From Mesorhizobium sp. L-8-3 (lineage in GTDB: Bacteria; Pseudomonadota; Alphaproteobacteria; Rhizobiales; Rhizobiaceae): a DNA stretch of 64,000 nucleotides. Positions 7,929 to 16,430 of the stretch are shown one piece after another (positions within the stretch are counted from its first letter, which is position 1; each line of letters starts with the position of its first letter). Below the pieces are notes generated by a model, which saw nothing but the letters and a program-made list of their open reading frames with translations, was not told the DNA's origin and searched no databases. The stretch spans positions 7,565,501 through 7,629,500 of the forward strand of contig NZ_AP023262.1 in NCBI RefSeq assembly GCF_016756615.1, read 5' to 3'. The position numbers and the translations under genes were made by a program.

Positions 7929-9137
7929 TCAGACGCGTTCGATGATCGTGGCGGTGCCCATGCCGGCGCCGATGCAGAGCGTCACCAGCGCCGTGTTGAG
8001 GTCGCGCCGCTCGAGCTCGTCGAGCACGGTGCCGAAGATCATCGCCCCGGTGGCGCCAAGCGGATGGCCCATGGCGATCGCCCCGCCATTCACGTTGATC
8101 TGGTCGTGCGGGATGTCGAAGGCCTGCATGTAGCGCAGCACGACCGAGGCGAAGGCCTCGTTGAGCTCGAACAGGTCGATGTCGGAGAGCTTCATCCTGG
8201 CGCGCTTCAGGAGCTTCTCCGTCACGTCGACGGGGCCGGTGAGCATGATCGCCGGTTCCGAGCCGATGTTGGAGAAGGCGCGGATCCTGGCGCGCGGCTT
8301 CAGCCCCATCGACTTGCCGCCCTTCTTGGAGCCGAGCAGCACGGCCGCCGCGCCGTCGACGATGCCGGACGAATTGCCGGCATGGTGGACGTAGTTGATC
8401 TCCTCCACTTCCGGATGCCGCTGGATCGCGACCGCGGAGAAGCCGCCCATTTCGCCCGGCATGGTGAAGGACGGGTTGAGCGAGGCGAGCGTCTGCATGT
8501 CCGTCGTCGGACGCATATGCTCGTCATGGTCGAGGATGGTGAGGCCGTTCTGGTCCTTGACCGGTACGACCGAATTCTTGAACCAGCCCTTCTCCCAGGC
8601 CTTCGCCGCGCGCTTCTGGCTCTCCACGGCATAGGCGTCGACGTCGTCGCGCGAGAAGCCGTATTTGGTGGCGATCAGATCGGCCGAGACGCCCTGCGGC
8701 ACGAAATAGGCCGGCAGGCCGACGGAAGGATCCATGAACCAGGCGCCGCCCGACATGCCCATGCCGACGCGCGACATCGATTCCACGCCGCCCGAGATGA
8801 CGATATCGTCGGCGCCCTGCGCGATCTTGGCCGCGCCGAGATTGATGGCGTCGAGACCGGAGGCGCAGAAGCGCGACAGCTGCAGGCCGGGCGCCTTCAT
8901 GTCGTAGCCGGCTTCGAAAGAGGCAGCGCGCGGAATGACCGAACCGGCCTCGCCGACGGGATCGACGCAGCCGAAGATGATGTCGTCGACCGTGCCGGTG
9001 TCGAGACCGTTGCGGTCGCGCACGGCTTCGAGAACCTTGGCGCCAAGGCGGACCGCGGGCACCTCGTGGAGGGAGCCGTCCTTCTTGCCGCGGCCGCGCG
9101 GCGTGCGCACGGCGTCATAGACAAATACGTCTGCCAT
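7929..9137 (-). CDS. Acetyl-CoA C-acyltransferase (thiolase)
   Basis: A 402-residue thiolase that performs the final, CoA-dependent cleavage of 3-ketoacyl-CoA in beta-oxidation. The three catalytic signatures are in place: nucleophilic Cys91 in SRFCASGLDA, the His-containing segment GGAIAMGHPLGATGA near residue 357, and the C-terminal Cys in LCIGAGMGTA near 387. The ATG at 9137 is preceded by AAGGAG at proper spacing. The gene lies between the shorter acyl-CoA dehydrogenase and the hydratase/dehydrogenase, only 16 bases from the latter, and is part of the same operon. Chain-length preference cannot be read from sequence. Confidence 0.93.
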   Translation of the reverse strand: MADVFVYDAVRTPRGRGKKDGSLHEVPAVRLGAKVLEAVRDRNGLDTGTVDDIIFGCVDPVGEAGSVIPRAASFEAGYDMKAPGLQLSRFCASGLDAINLGAAKIAQGADDIVISGGVESMSRVGMGMSGGAWFMDPSVGLPAYFVPQGVSADLIATKYGFSRDDVDAYAVESQKRAAKAWEKGWFKNSVVPVKDQNGLTILDHDEHMRPTTDMQTLASLNPSFTMPGEMGGFSAVAIQRHPEVEEINYVHHAGNSSGIVDGAAAVLLGSKKGGKSMGLKPRARIRAFSNIGSEPAIMLTGPVDVTEKLLKRARMKLSDIDLFELNEAFASVVLRYMQAFDIPHDQINVNGGAIAMGHPLGATGAMIFGTVLDELERRDLNTALVTLCIGAGMGTATIIERV

Positions 9138-9215
9138 TTTGGTCTCCTTGGGTTGCGGATCAGGGGGTCGGCGCCCGACGGCTTCCGGCTCGTGCCTGAA
9201 GCCGCGGACCCTGGC

Positions 9216-10388
9216 TCACAGCGAGCGCCCGATCAGCAGTTTCATGATCTCGTTGGTGCCGCCATAGATGCGCTGCACGCGCGCATCGCGATACATGCGG
9301 GCGATCGGATATTCGTTCATGTAGCCATAGCCGCCGAACAGCTGCAGGCACTGGTCGACGACCTTGCCTTGCAGGTCAGACAGCCAGTATTTGGCCATCG
9401 AGGCGGTGACCGGATCGAGCCCGCCATTGATGTGGCGCTCGACGCAGTTGTTGTAGAAGACGCGCCCGACCGTGGTCTCGGTCTTCAGTTCGGCAAGCGT
9501 GAACTGGGTATTCTGGAAGTCGATGATCGCCTTGCCGAAAGCCTTGCGATCCTTGACGTAATCGATGGTCAGCGCCAGCGCCCGCTCGGCCATGGCGATC
9601 GCCGTCGTGCCGATCTGCAGGCGCTCCTGCGGCAGCTGCTGCATGAGCTGGACGAAGCCCTGTCCCTCGTCATGGCCGAGCAGGTTCGACGTCGGCACGC
9701 GCACGTCGTTGAAGAACAGCTCGGAGGTGTCGTTCGATTTCAGCCCGATCTTGTCGAGGTTGCGGCCGCGCTCGAAACCCGTCACCTCGTCGGTCTCGAC
9801 CACGATCAGCGACGTGCCCTTGGCGCCCCTGGCCGGGTCGGTCTTGGTCACGACGATGATCAGATTGGCGAGCTGGCCGTTGGTGATGAAGGTCTTGGAG
9901 CCGTTGATGCGGTAGTGGTTGCCGTCCCTCTCGGCCCGGGTCTTGACGCCCTGCAGGTCGGAGCCGGCACCCGGCTCGGTCATGGCGATGGCGCCGATCA
10001 GCTCGCCCGAGGCCATGCGCGGCAGCCATTTCTTCTTCTGCTCCTCCGAACCGTAATGGAGGATGTATGGCGCGACGATGGAGTTGTGGAGCGCGATGCC
10101 GAAGCCGTCGACGCCGACATGGCTGATCGCTTCGATGATGGCGCTCTCATGGGCGAAGGTGCCGCCAGAGCCGCCATATTCCTCCGGCATGGATGCGCAG
10201 AGCAGACCGTTCTCGCCGGCCTTGCGCCAGCTCGCGCGGTCGAAGATCTCGGCCTTCTCGAACTCCTCGTATTTCGGGGCGATCTCCTCGGTAAGGAAAC
10301 GCGCCGCCATGTCGTAGAGCATGGCGACATCGTCGCTCACCCAGCGCGGCTTCGGCAGTTCCAGGACGGATGCGGGATCGGTGGCCAC
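9216..10388 (-). CDS. Acyl-CoA dehydrogenase, long-chain/isovaleryl-type active site
   Basis: A 390-residue flavoprotein for the first dehydrogenation of acyl-CoA. FAD/substrate-binding segments AIAMTEPGAGSDLQG and the C-terminal LFGGYGYMNEYPIARMYRD are typical. The C-terminus reads IYGGTNEIM, so the medium-chain catalytic Glu position (YEGT) is Gly; instead Glu255 in LPQERL corresponds to the base used by long-chain and isovaleryl enzymes on helix G. The start is a GTG at 10388 with GGGAG nine bases upstream. It lies between the large acyl-CoA dehydrogenase (75 bases upstream) and the thiolase (79 bases downstream), consistent with one operon. Confidence 0.92.
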   Translation of the reverse strand: MATDPASVLELPKPRWVSDDVAMLYDMAARFLTEEIAPKYEEFEKAEIFDRASWRKAGENGLLCASMPEEYGGSGGTFAHESAIIEAISHVGVDGFGIALHNSIVAPYILHYGSEEQKKKWLPRMASGELIGAIAMTEPGAGSDLQGVKTRAERDGNHYRINGSKTFITNGQLANLIIVVTKTDPARGAKGTSLIVVETDEVTGFERGRNLDKIGLKSNDTSELFFNDVRVPTSNLLGHDEGQGFVQLMQQLPQERLQIGTTAIAMAERALALTIDYVKDRKAFGKAIIDFQNTQFTLAELKTETTVGRVFYNNCVERHINGGLDPVTASMAKYWLSDLQGKVVDQCLQLFGGYGYMNEYPIARMYRDARVQRIYGGTNEIMKLLIGRSL

Positions 10389-10462
10389 GTACTACTCCCT
10401 GTCGACGATAACCCTTAGCAACTCCGTTCAATCTTGAACAGACTTGCCGGACCGCAAAAAGC

Positions 10463-12259
10463 TCAGAACGCCTCGGCCGGCAGCGCCATCATCGCGTCCG
10501 CGCCGCTGGAGATGCGGGCGAGATGGGCCGAGGTTTCCGGCATGACGCGCTCCATGAAGAAACGGGCCGTCACCAGCTTGTTATCGTAGAAGGATGACGC
10601 TCCGTTGGCACCTTCGGCGAGCTTCGCCTGCGACGACTTCGCCATCTGCGCCCACATATAGCCGAGCGCGACAAGGCCGAAGAGATGCATATAGTCGGTG
10701 GAGGCCGCACCCGCATTGTCGGGCTTGGCCATGGCGTTCTGCATCAGCCACATGGTCGCGGCCTGCAGGTCGTTGAGACCCTTCTTCAACTGCTTGGCGA
10801 GCGGCGCCATCTTCTCGTCGGCGCGGTTTTCCTCACAGTAGTCGCCGACCTCCTTGAAGAAGGCCTGGACCGCGCGACCGCCATTCATGGCGAGCTTGCG
10901 CCCGACAAGATCGAGCGCCTGGATGCCGTTAGCGCCCTCATAGATCATGGCGATGCGGGCATCGCGCACGAACTGGCTCATGCCGTGTTCTTCGATGTAG
11001 CCGTGCCCGCCGAAAAGCTGCTGGGCCATGACGGCGTGGTCGAAGCCCTTGTCGGTGAGCACACCCTTGATGATCGGCGTCATCAGGCCCATGTGGTCGT
11101 CGGCCGCCTGGCGCTCCTTCTCGTCGCCGGAGCGGTGGGCGACGTCGGACTTGATCGCCGTCCACAGGATCAGCGCGCGGCCGGCCTCGTTGAAGGCCCT
11201 GATGGTCATCAGCGCGCGGCGCACGTCGGGATGCACGATGATCGGATCGGCCTTCTTGTCCGGCGCCTTGACGCCGGAGAGCGATCGGCCCTGCAGGCGT
11301 TCCTTCGCATAGGCGACGGCATTCTGGTAGGCGACCTCGGCGATCGACAGGCCCTGCAGACCAACGCCGAGGCGGGCCTCGTTCATCATGGTGAACATCG
11401 CCTTCAGGCCGCCATTGGCCTCGCCGAGCAGATAGCCGGTCGCCTCGTCATAGTTCATGACGCAGGTCGAGTTGCCGTGGATGCCCATCTTCTCCTCGAT
11501 CGAGCCGCAGGAGACCGCGTTGCGGGCATCAGGCGCGCCGCCGCCGTCGAGCATGAATTTCGGCACGATGAAGAGCGAGATACCCTTGACGCCCTCGGGC
11601 GCGCCTTCGATGCGGGCCAGCACCAGATGCACGATGTTCTCGGAGAGGTCGTGCTCGCCGGCGGAGATGAAGATCTTCTGGCCGGAGATCCTGTAGGAGC
11701 CGTCGCCGTTCGGCACGGCCTTGCTGCGCAGCAGGCCGAGGTCGGTGCCGCAATGCGGCTCCGTGAGGTTCATGGTGCCGGTCCAGACACCTTCCACCAT
11801 CTTCGGCAGCCAGGTCGACTTCTGCTCCTCGGTGCCGTGGGCAAGGATCGCAGCGACCGCGCCCTGGGTGAGGCCGGCATACATCATGAAGCCCATGTTG
11901 GCGGAGGAGAGATATTCACCGACCGCCGAATGAACGGTGTAGGGAAGCCCCTGCCCACCGAATTCGGCCGGGGCCGCCAGCCCCATCCAGCCGCCTTCGC
12001 GATACTGCCGATAGGCGTCCTTGTAGATGTCAGGCGTGGTGACCGAGCCGTCGGCGTGGCGCACGCAACCCTCGATGTCGCCGATGCGGTTGGTCGGCTG
12101 GATGACGTTCTCGGCAAGCTTTGCGCCTTCCGCGAGGATCGCCTCCAGGATATCGGGGGTGGCGTCCGAGAAACCCGGGAGATTGCTGTAGCGCTCGTAG
12201 CCCAGAACGTCGTTCAGAACGAAAAGCGTATCCTGAACCGGGGCCTTGTATGTCGGCAT
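10463..12259 (-). CDS. Acyl-CoA dehydrogenase with C-terminal extension (DmdC/FadE5-like)
   Basis: A 598-residue enzyme of the large acyl-CoA dehydrogenase type: N-terminal AidB/DmdC-like helical extension (MPTYKAPVQDTLFVLNDV), the dehydrogenase core with TMNLTEPHCGTDLGL and FGGHGYIEEHGMSQFVRD, and about 130 extra C-terminal residues. Relatives include DmdC (3-methylmercaptopropionyl-CoA dehydrogenase) and FadE5-like general acyl-CoA dehydrogenases, so the substrate is open. The ATG at 12259 follows GGAGGATGAGGC. It is the first gene of the beta-oxidation operon, and the palindrome at 12339-12360 lies 80 bases upstream, making it the probable regulated entry point. Confidence 0.92.
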   Translation of the reverse strand: MPTYKAPVQDTLFVLNDVLGYERYSNLPGFSDATPDILEAILAEGAKLAENVIQPTNRIGDIEGCVRHADGSVTTPDIYKDAYRQYREGGWMGLAAPAEFGGQGLPYTVHSAVGEYLSSANMGFMMYAGLTQGAVAAILAHGTEEQKSTWLPKMVEGVWTGTMNLTEPHCGTDLGLLRSKAVPNGDGSYRISGQKIFISAGEHDLSENIVHLVLARIEGAPEGVKGISLFIVPKFMLDGGGAPDARNAVSCGSIEEKMGIHGNSTCVMNYDEATGYLLGEANGGLKAMFTMMNEARLGVGLQGLSIAEVAYQNAVAYAKERLQGRSLSGVKAPDKKADPIIVHPDVRRALMTIRAFNEAGRALILWTAIKSDVAHRSGDEKERQAADDHMGLMTPIIKGVLTDKGFDHAVMAQQLFGGHGYIEEHGMSQFVRDARIAMIYEGANGIQALDLVGRKLAMNGGRAVQAFFKEVGDYCEENRADEKMAPLAKQLKKGLNDLQAATMWLMQNAMAKPDNAGAASTDYMHLFGLVALGYMWAQMAKSSQAKLAEGANGASSFYDNKLVTARFFMERVMPETSAHLARISSGADAMMALPAEAF

Positions 12260-12338
12260 GCCTCATCCTCCAAACACGGTTTTGCCGCTCCGGGGACGCA
12301 CCCTCCGGAACCGCCGCTGAAGGAGTGTCTAGCAATCT

Positions 12339-12360
12339 TTGACGTTTGCGTAAACGTCAA
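12339..12360. promoter_or_regulatory. Palindromic operator upstream of the beta-oxidation operon
   Basis: Perfect 9-bp arms TTGACGTTT and AAACGTCAA flank GCGT. On the minus strand TTGACG could be a -35 box followed, after about 19 bases, by TTGCTA as a weak -10; a long spacer filled by a palindrome is the hallmark of MerR-activated or MerR-repressed promoters. The related sequence TTACGTTTACGTCAA lies upstream of the MerR gene at 52.3 kb. The pattern resembles sites of LiuR-type MerR regulators of acyl-CoA catabolism. Binding is inferred. Confidence 0.65.
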
Positions 12361-12576
12361 TTTGTACCGCAGCGCAAAATTCACAGCTGCGCCGCAGGCT
12401 GGTCGTCTGTCGATTGCCACGCTATCTGGCCTTTTGGCCCGCCGATCAGAAACGTCGGCTTTGCGCCCAGAAGTCGGCCGTAGGGGCAAACTTTGCCTTC
12501 GCCTGAGAGCGGACAATCAGGCTGCCATACTCTGAGGTCAGCCTTGCGCCCTAGGAGGCTGTCTGGGTTCGGAGAG

Positions 12577-14037
12577 TCAGGGCCGGATGAGCTGGCACAT
12601 GCGCTTGATCGACTCCGCTAGCTGCTCTTCTGAGTGCTCTGGTCGGTGGCGGTTTTCCGGGTGGTGGATGCGGTTGCGGACGTATGTCATCAACGTCTCC
12701 TCTCTCTGAGCCCCATTGGCGTCTACCCACCGGATCTCTCTAGGGTGCCCCTGATCTACCAACCATTGATCGAAATCCGCCTGCGAAGTCTTCTTGACTG
12801 GGCTGGACCTGAACCTGTCCTCAAGCGAGCAATAGAGATCGTCGTGGAACTCAACGGTGGGCAGATCGTAGGCGAGGTAGGAAATCTCTCCCCACGATGG
12901 GCTCCACTGGAGGTATCCGAACCCTGCGCTATGTGCATCTTCCACTCTGACAGCCCCTTGGTACTGTTTGGTGATCTGGAGCTTTGCGTTTGGATTTCGG
13001 AACGCATTCTTGAAGAGTAGTGGCGAGTGTGTCGACGCGACTATCTGAACGCGGTCGCTAAGTTCAGCTAGGTGCTCAACCAGCTTCGCCTGAAGTTTCG
13101 GGTGGAGATGGAGCTCGGGTTCGTCGACCAGAATGATCAGCTTCTCTTTGGAAAGCACTGCCATTGCCTCGAGCAACGCGAGGGACAGAAGCATCTCGAT
13201 GCCGGAACCGCCGTGCTCAGCCGGAAGCTCAAAGCCATCGAACGGGAAGACAACTTCTGCATTGTCGTACGGATTCAGTGTCTTGAGGAGGCTAACCTCG
13301 ACAGGCGGGACCCCGAGCTTGGCCAGGATGTCGTTCGCGGCCCCGATCGTCTTCTTGAGCGTGTCACCGTCGGTCTCGGCGAAAATTCTATCCTGGAGCG
13401 CTCTTCTATGGTGCTTAAAGTGATCACCCTCGGCCTTCCTCCTCTGCCCTCGATCAAAGCGCCAGTTCAGATCGTCGATGATGCTCGACAGCGAGGAATT
13501 AAACCCCTTGGAAAGTTGGCGAACGCGGGTCTTGGAGAAGTAAAACACGCGCGGAAGGTCAACTTCGACGTTGCCCGGTAACAACAGGCGTTCGTCGAAG
13601 TGGAAAGTAGTTCCGTTCTTGCGAAGCTTTGACCACCCTTTTTCGCCTCGCGGTTCGACGGGCACAAGGTGATGAGACGTGGTGACCAAGTCCGAAAATG
13701 CTTTACCAGGGGCAGCCCGGTCTCGTTTCTTGGCCCTCAGGATTACCTTGTCACAAGCGACATCTTGGGACGTGAAGCCGTCAGGAAGCTTCGCCGTGAG
13801 GGGGCTCTGAAACTCGACAACAATCTCGATTGGCTCGTCGCCCCCGTTGTAGAAGTCGTTGACATCTAGCCTAGACGCTACGTAACCGGACGATAGGCAG
13901 AAGTTCATCGCCTCCAGCAGCGACGTTTTCCCAGTTCCATTATCACCAATGAAAAAGCCTAGGGCCCCTAGCTCAACAGGCGCTTCTAGCCTTTTGATGC
14001 CGCGGAAATTCGCAATACTGACACTTTTGATCTTCAC
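12577..14037 (-). CDS. AAA family ATPase, OLD/AAA15-like, putative defence protein
   Basis: A 486-residue ATPase of the RecF/OLD-type fold. It opens with IKSVSIANFRGIKRLEAPVE, has Walker A GDNGTGKTS (about residues 31-39), Walker B LIILVDEPELHLHP (about 306-320) and the conserved STHSPLLF. After the core there is no TOPRIM; the C-terminus (about 450-460) contains VRNRIHHPEN, an R-x4-H arrangement reminiscent of HEPN RNases. GTG at 14037 is chosen because GGAGG sits 5 bases upstream; an in-frame GTG at 14052 is possible. The gene stands alone between the fatty-acid operon and the coupled gene pair at 14.7 kb, transcribed away from it. ATPases of this kind occur in phage-defence operons; its partner, if any, is not clear. 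Confidence 0.8.
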   Translation of the reverse strand: MKIKSVSIANFRGIKRLEAPVELGALGFFIGDNGTGKTSLLEAMNFCLSSGYVASRLDVNDFYNGGDEPIEIVVEFQSPLTAKLPDGFTSQDVACDKVILRAKKRDRAAPGKAFSDLVTTSHHLVPVEPRGEKGWSKLRKNGTTFHFDERLLLPGNVEVDLPRVFYFSKTRVRQLSKGFNSSLSSIIDDLNWRFDRGQRRKAEGDHFKHHRRALQDRIFAETDGDTLKKTIGAANDILAKLGVPPVEVSLLKTLNPYDNAEVVFPFDGFELPAEHGGSGIEMLLSLALLEAMAVLSKEKLIILVDEPELHLHPKLQAKLVEHLAELSDRVQIVASTHSPLLFKNAFRNPNAKLQITKQYQGAVRVEDAHSAGFGYLQWSPSWGEISYLAYDLPTVEFHDDLYCSLEDRFRSSPVKKTSQADFDQWLVDQGHPREIRWVDANGAQREETLMTYVRNRIHHPENRHRPEHSEEQLAESIKRMCQLIRP

Positions 14038-14690
14038 GCCCCCCTCCACCACCCTCGTGTCTGTAAGTTGGCAACGGAACTAGGTGGGGTCAATGGGGCG
14101 CACTCGGATTTGCAGCCGGGGCACCGTCCGCGTAGGATTCTAACAAATCGGCGTCCGACAGGATGCGGGTGACGCCAAGGGTGGTTGCGATGACGAGTTT
14201 CCGGTGAGAGCCGTTTCTAAGACCTTGGCCTCTGCCGATCGAAGGGTCCGATGTCGTCTGTGACGCTTACAGCCGCCAGTCCTCTTCCGGCCTCAATGTA
14301 CCGATCAGCTCTGCGCCGGTATCCGCCATCCGGGCCTCATTTGCAGATTCCGAAACCGGACGATCATTCGTGTGCATTCAGAGATCTTCGAAGGTCCGCG
14401 CTGTTGGATTTTGCTGCCGTCCTGGCATAGTGCCAAGAATCGCCGCACTTGTCAGGAGTAAACGAACGTACGCGAGTATTTAAAGTCAGGAGGCGATGGG
14501 AACGCGGTCCCGAAAACCTTCCAGGTGAAAACCGACGCGCACAGCCGCTGGCTCAACAATTTCAGTTGCGATTTCTGGCAGAAACGGTCTTAGCCGACCT
14601 TCGACGCGTGAAGGCTCTATTTTGCGAGGGGCAGCCGCTCAGTGAGCAGTTAGCCACGAGGCAGCGAGGGAATGTGGCAGCACGGGGACA
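14038..14690. other. Gene-free interval between the AAA ATPase and the HEAT-like gene
   Basis: About 650 bases without a convincing gene. A 120-codon frame at 14449-14811 overlaps the next gene, has Arg-rich unspecific content and no homologous features, so it is left out. The interval separates two divergent transcripts and must hold both promoters; no clear operator or repeat is visible. Confidence 0.5.
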
Positions 14691-16430
14691 ATGGCCGATA
14701 AGGACGACATCATTGCACATCATGCTGCGGGCACGCTCCCCGAGCTGTTTGTCGAGTGCATGCGGCGTCATCGAACTGATGACATCGGTATGGCATTTCG
14801 CGCGACGCTGACGGCACTCCACAACGAGGGTATGATAGACGTGCTTGAGGCCGCGCGCACGATCGGCATCTCTCCCATCAACCAGCATGACTTTTTCACC
14901 GTCATGGAGGTCTATTGCGACCTCATTCCTGCCATCGAGGCCGAGGTGCCGACGATGCTCGCGGCAGTGAAGGCGCTGGTCGCGCGCGCTGGCAATGACA
15001 TGGCCTCGGGCATGCCCAATGGCGCCTACCGCAAATGGGCGGAGCAATGCGATCGCGCCCGTGCGACGCTCGCCGCGATTGATCCGGAAGAGCCCGAGGA
15101 TGCTGCCTATGTATTTCTCGGGCTTCAGGCGCTCGCCAAGAACGATGCCGATGCCGCGCTCAATGCTGCAATCGCATATCTCGCCGGCACGGCCGCACCT
15201 GCGCGTTCGGCCGCAGCCAAAGCGATCGGCTCGATCGAGCTCGCGACGCCGGAAGCACGCTCCCGCGTCACCGAAGCGTTCGCTGTCGCAAGCGCCACCG
15301 CAGACGATAACAGCCAGGGGCACATCCTGACCGCCATTTGCGAGATTGCGCGGGCGCATCCCGAGATGGAAGCCGCGGCGGTCGCGCTGATCGACGCAGC
15401 CGCCCCCATGGTCGGCGACCTGGCGATCCATCAGGTCTCGCTCGAGCTCATGTTCCATGGCGAAGCGCTGCAGCCGCCGATCGTCGCGGGGCTGACGGCA
15501 ATCTTGCACAAGCTCGCGATCGGCAATCGCGGCACGCTTGAGCATATCGATGCGGCCGGCGCCAAGTTGGTGACGCATGGGCGCCTCGACGAAGCGCTCG
15601 CCCTGATCACGCCGTTAATTTCGGAACATGAGGAGCTCACCTCACTCGAACCGCTCAGCGGCTTCTCCTATGCGTTGTTGCAGCTCGCCCCCGACCAGTT
15701 AGCCAAGGTGATAATGGGCTGGCTGCTGTCGCTCGATCCCAATCTCGGCCACGCGACCCTGTCGCTGGTCGGTGACCACCATGGCGATGCTCCACTGGTG
15801 CTTCGGGTCAGCGGACCCACCCTCGTCTTGTCTGACGCCGACATGATCCTGCTCGCCCATCGCGTTATCGGCTATCTGTTTATCCACGCGATCACTGCGG
15901 CCTCATTGGTGCTCGAGCTCATCCGCGGCGCCGCAGACGGACCACGCCAGGTGATGGCGGACATTCTCTTCGATCCGCTGCTTATTAACTATTCGGGCGA
16001 GCTTGCCGGTTGGCTGGGCGAACGGTCCAAGGACAGCGCCGATCCCGCGCAGCCGTTGATCATGGAACTGCTCGCTCGGCTTGAGGCCTATATCGAGGGG
16101 CTGCGCAAGGCCGGGCAGATCAAGGAGTTGCGTCCGTCCGAGCGCGAGCGGCTGATCGAGAATCAGCGCCAGCATGAGTCGATGCGCCAGGTGCAAAAAC
16201 AGGCCGAAAAGAAGTCGGTGTTCATGTCGATCGTGAGCCGCTCGGTGCTGCTCTACGGCAACCGCTCGATCAGCTATTTCGAGGAGCCTAACGGCAATAA
16301 GCGGCGCAACGAGATGAAACTGCACAGCTTCAGCCACAGCGTCGAGGCGCCTCGGCTCGATATTCTCGAGCCGTTCGACCTCGACTATACGTTGAGGATA
16401 TTCCGCGCCATGCGGATAGCAAAGCCATGA
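14691..16430 (+). CDS. Uncharacterised helical-repeat-like protein, first gene of a coupled pair
   Basis: A 579-residue protein I do not recognise. From about residue 1 to 450 it is almost entirely alpha-helical, with repeated Ala/Leu-rich helix pairs (for example ALNAAIAYLAGTAAPARSAA), suggesting a HEAT/ARM- or TPR-like solenoid. The C-terminal 130 residues become charged, with a coiled-coil-like Arg/Gln/Lys stretch (SERERLIENQRQHESMRQVQ) ending in SFSHSVEAPRLDILEPFDLD. No enzyme motif, signal peptide or membrane helix is seen. Its stop overlaps the ATG of the next gene by four bases (ATGA), so the two proteins are translationally coupled and probably act together; a scaffold or sensor role for the downstream nuclease-like protein is inference. 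Confidence 0.8.
   Translation: MADKDDIIAHHAAGTLPELFVECMRRHRTDDIGMAFRATLTALHNEGMIDVLEAARTIGISPINQHDFFTVMEVYCDLIPAIEAEVPTMLAAVKALVARAGNDMASGMPNGAYRKWAEQCDRARATLAAIDPEEPEDAAYVFLGLQALAKNDADAALNAAIAYLAGTAAPARSAAAKAIGSIELATPEARSRVTEAFAVASATADDNSQGHILTAICEIARAHPEMEAAAVALIDAAAPMVGDLAIHQVSLELMFHGEALQPPIVAGLTAILHKLAIGNRGTLEHIDAAGAKLVTHGRLDEALALITPLISEHEELTSLEPLSGFSYALLQLAPDQLAKVIMGWLLSLDPNLGHATLSLVGDHHGDAPLVLRVSGPTLVLSDADMILLAHRVIGYLFIHAITAASLVLELIRGAADGPRQVMADILFDPLLINYSGELAGWLGERSKDSADPAQPLIMELLARLEAYIEGLRKAGQIKELRPSERERLIENQRQHESMRQVQKQAEKKSVFMSIVSRSVLLYGNRSISYFEEPNGNKRRNEMKLHSFSHSVEAPRLDILEPFDLDYTLRIFRAMRIAKP

Noticed and set aside
14449..14811. 120-codon plus-strand frame before the coupled pair
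   Set aside because: It overlaps the well-supported gene at 14691 in another frame, is Arg-rich and lacks any family signature.
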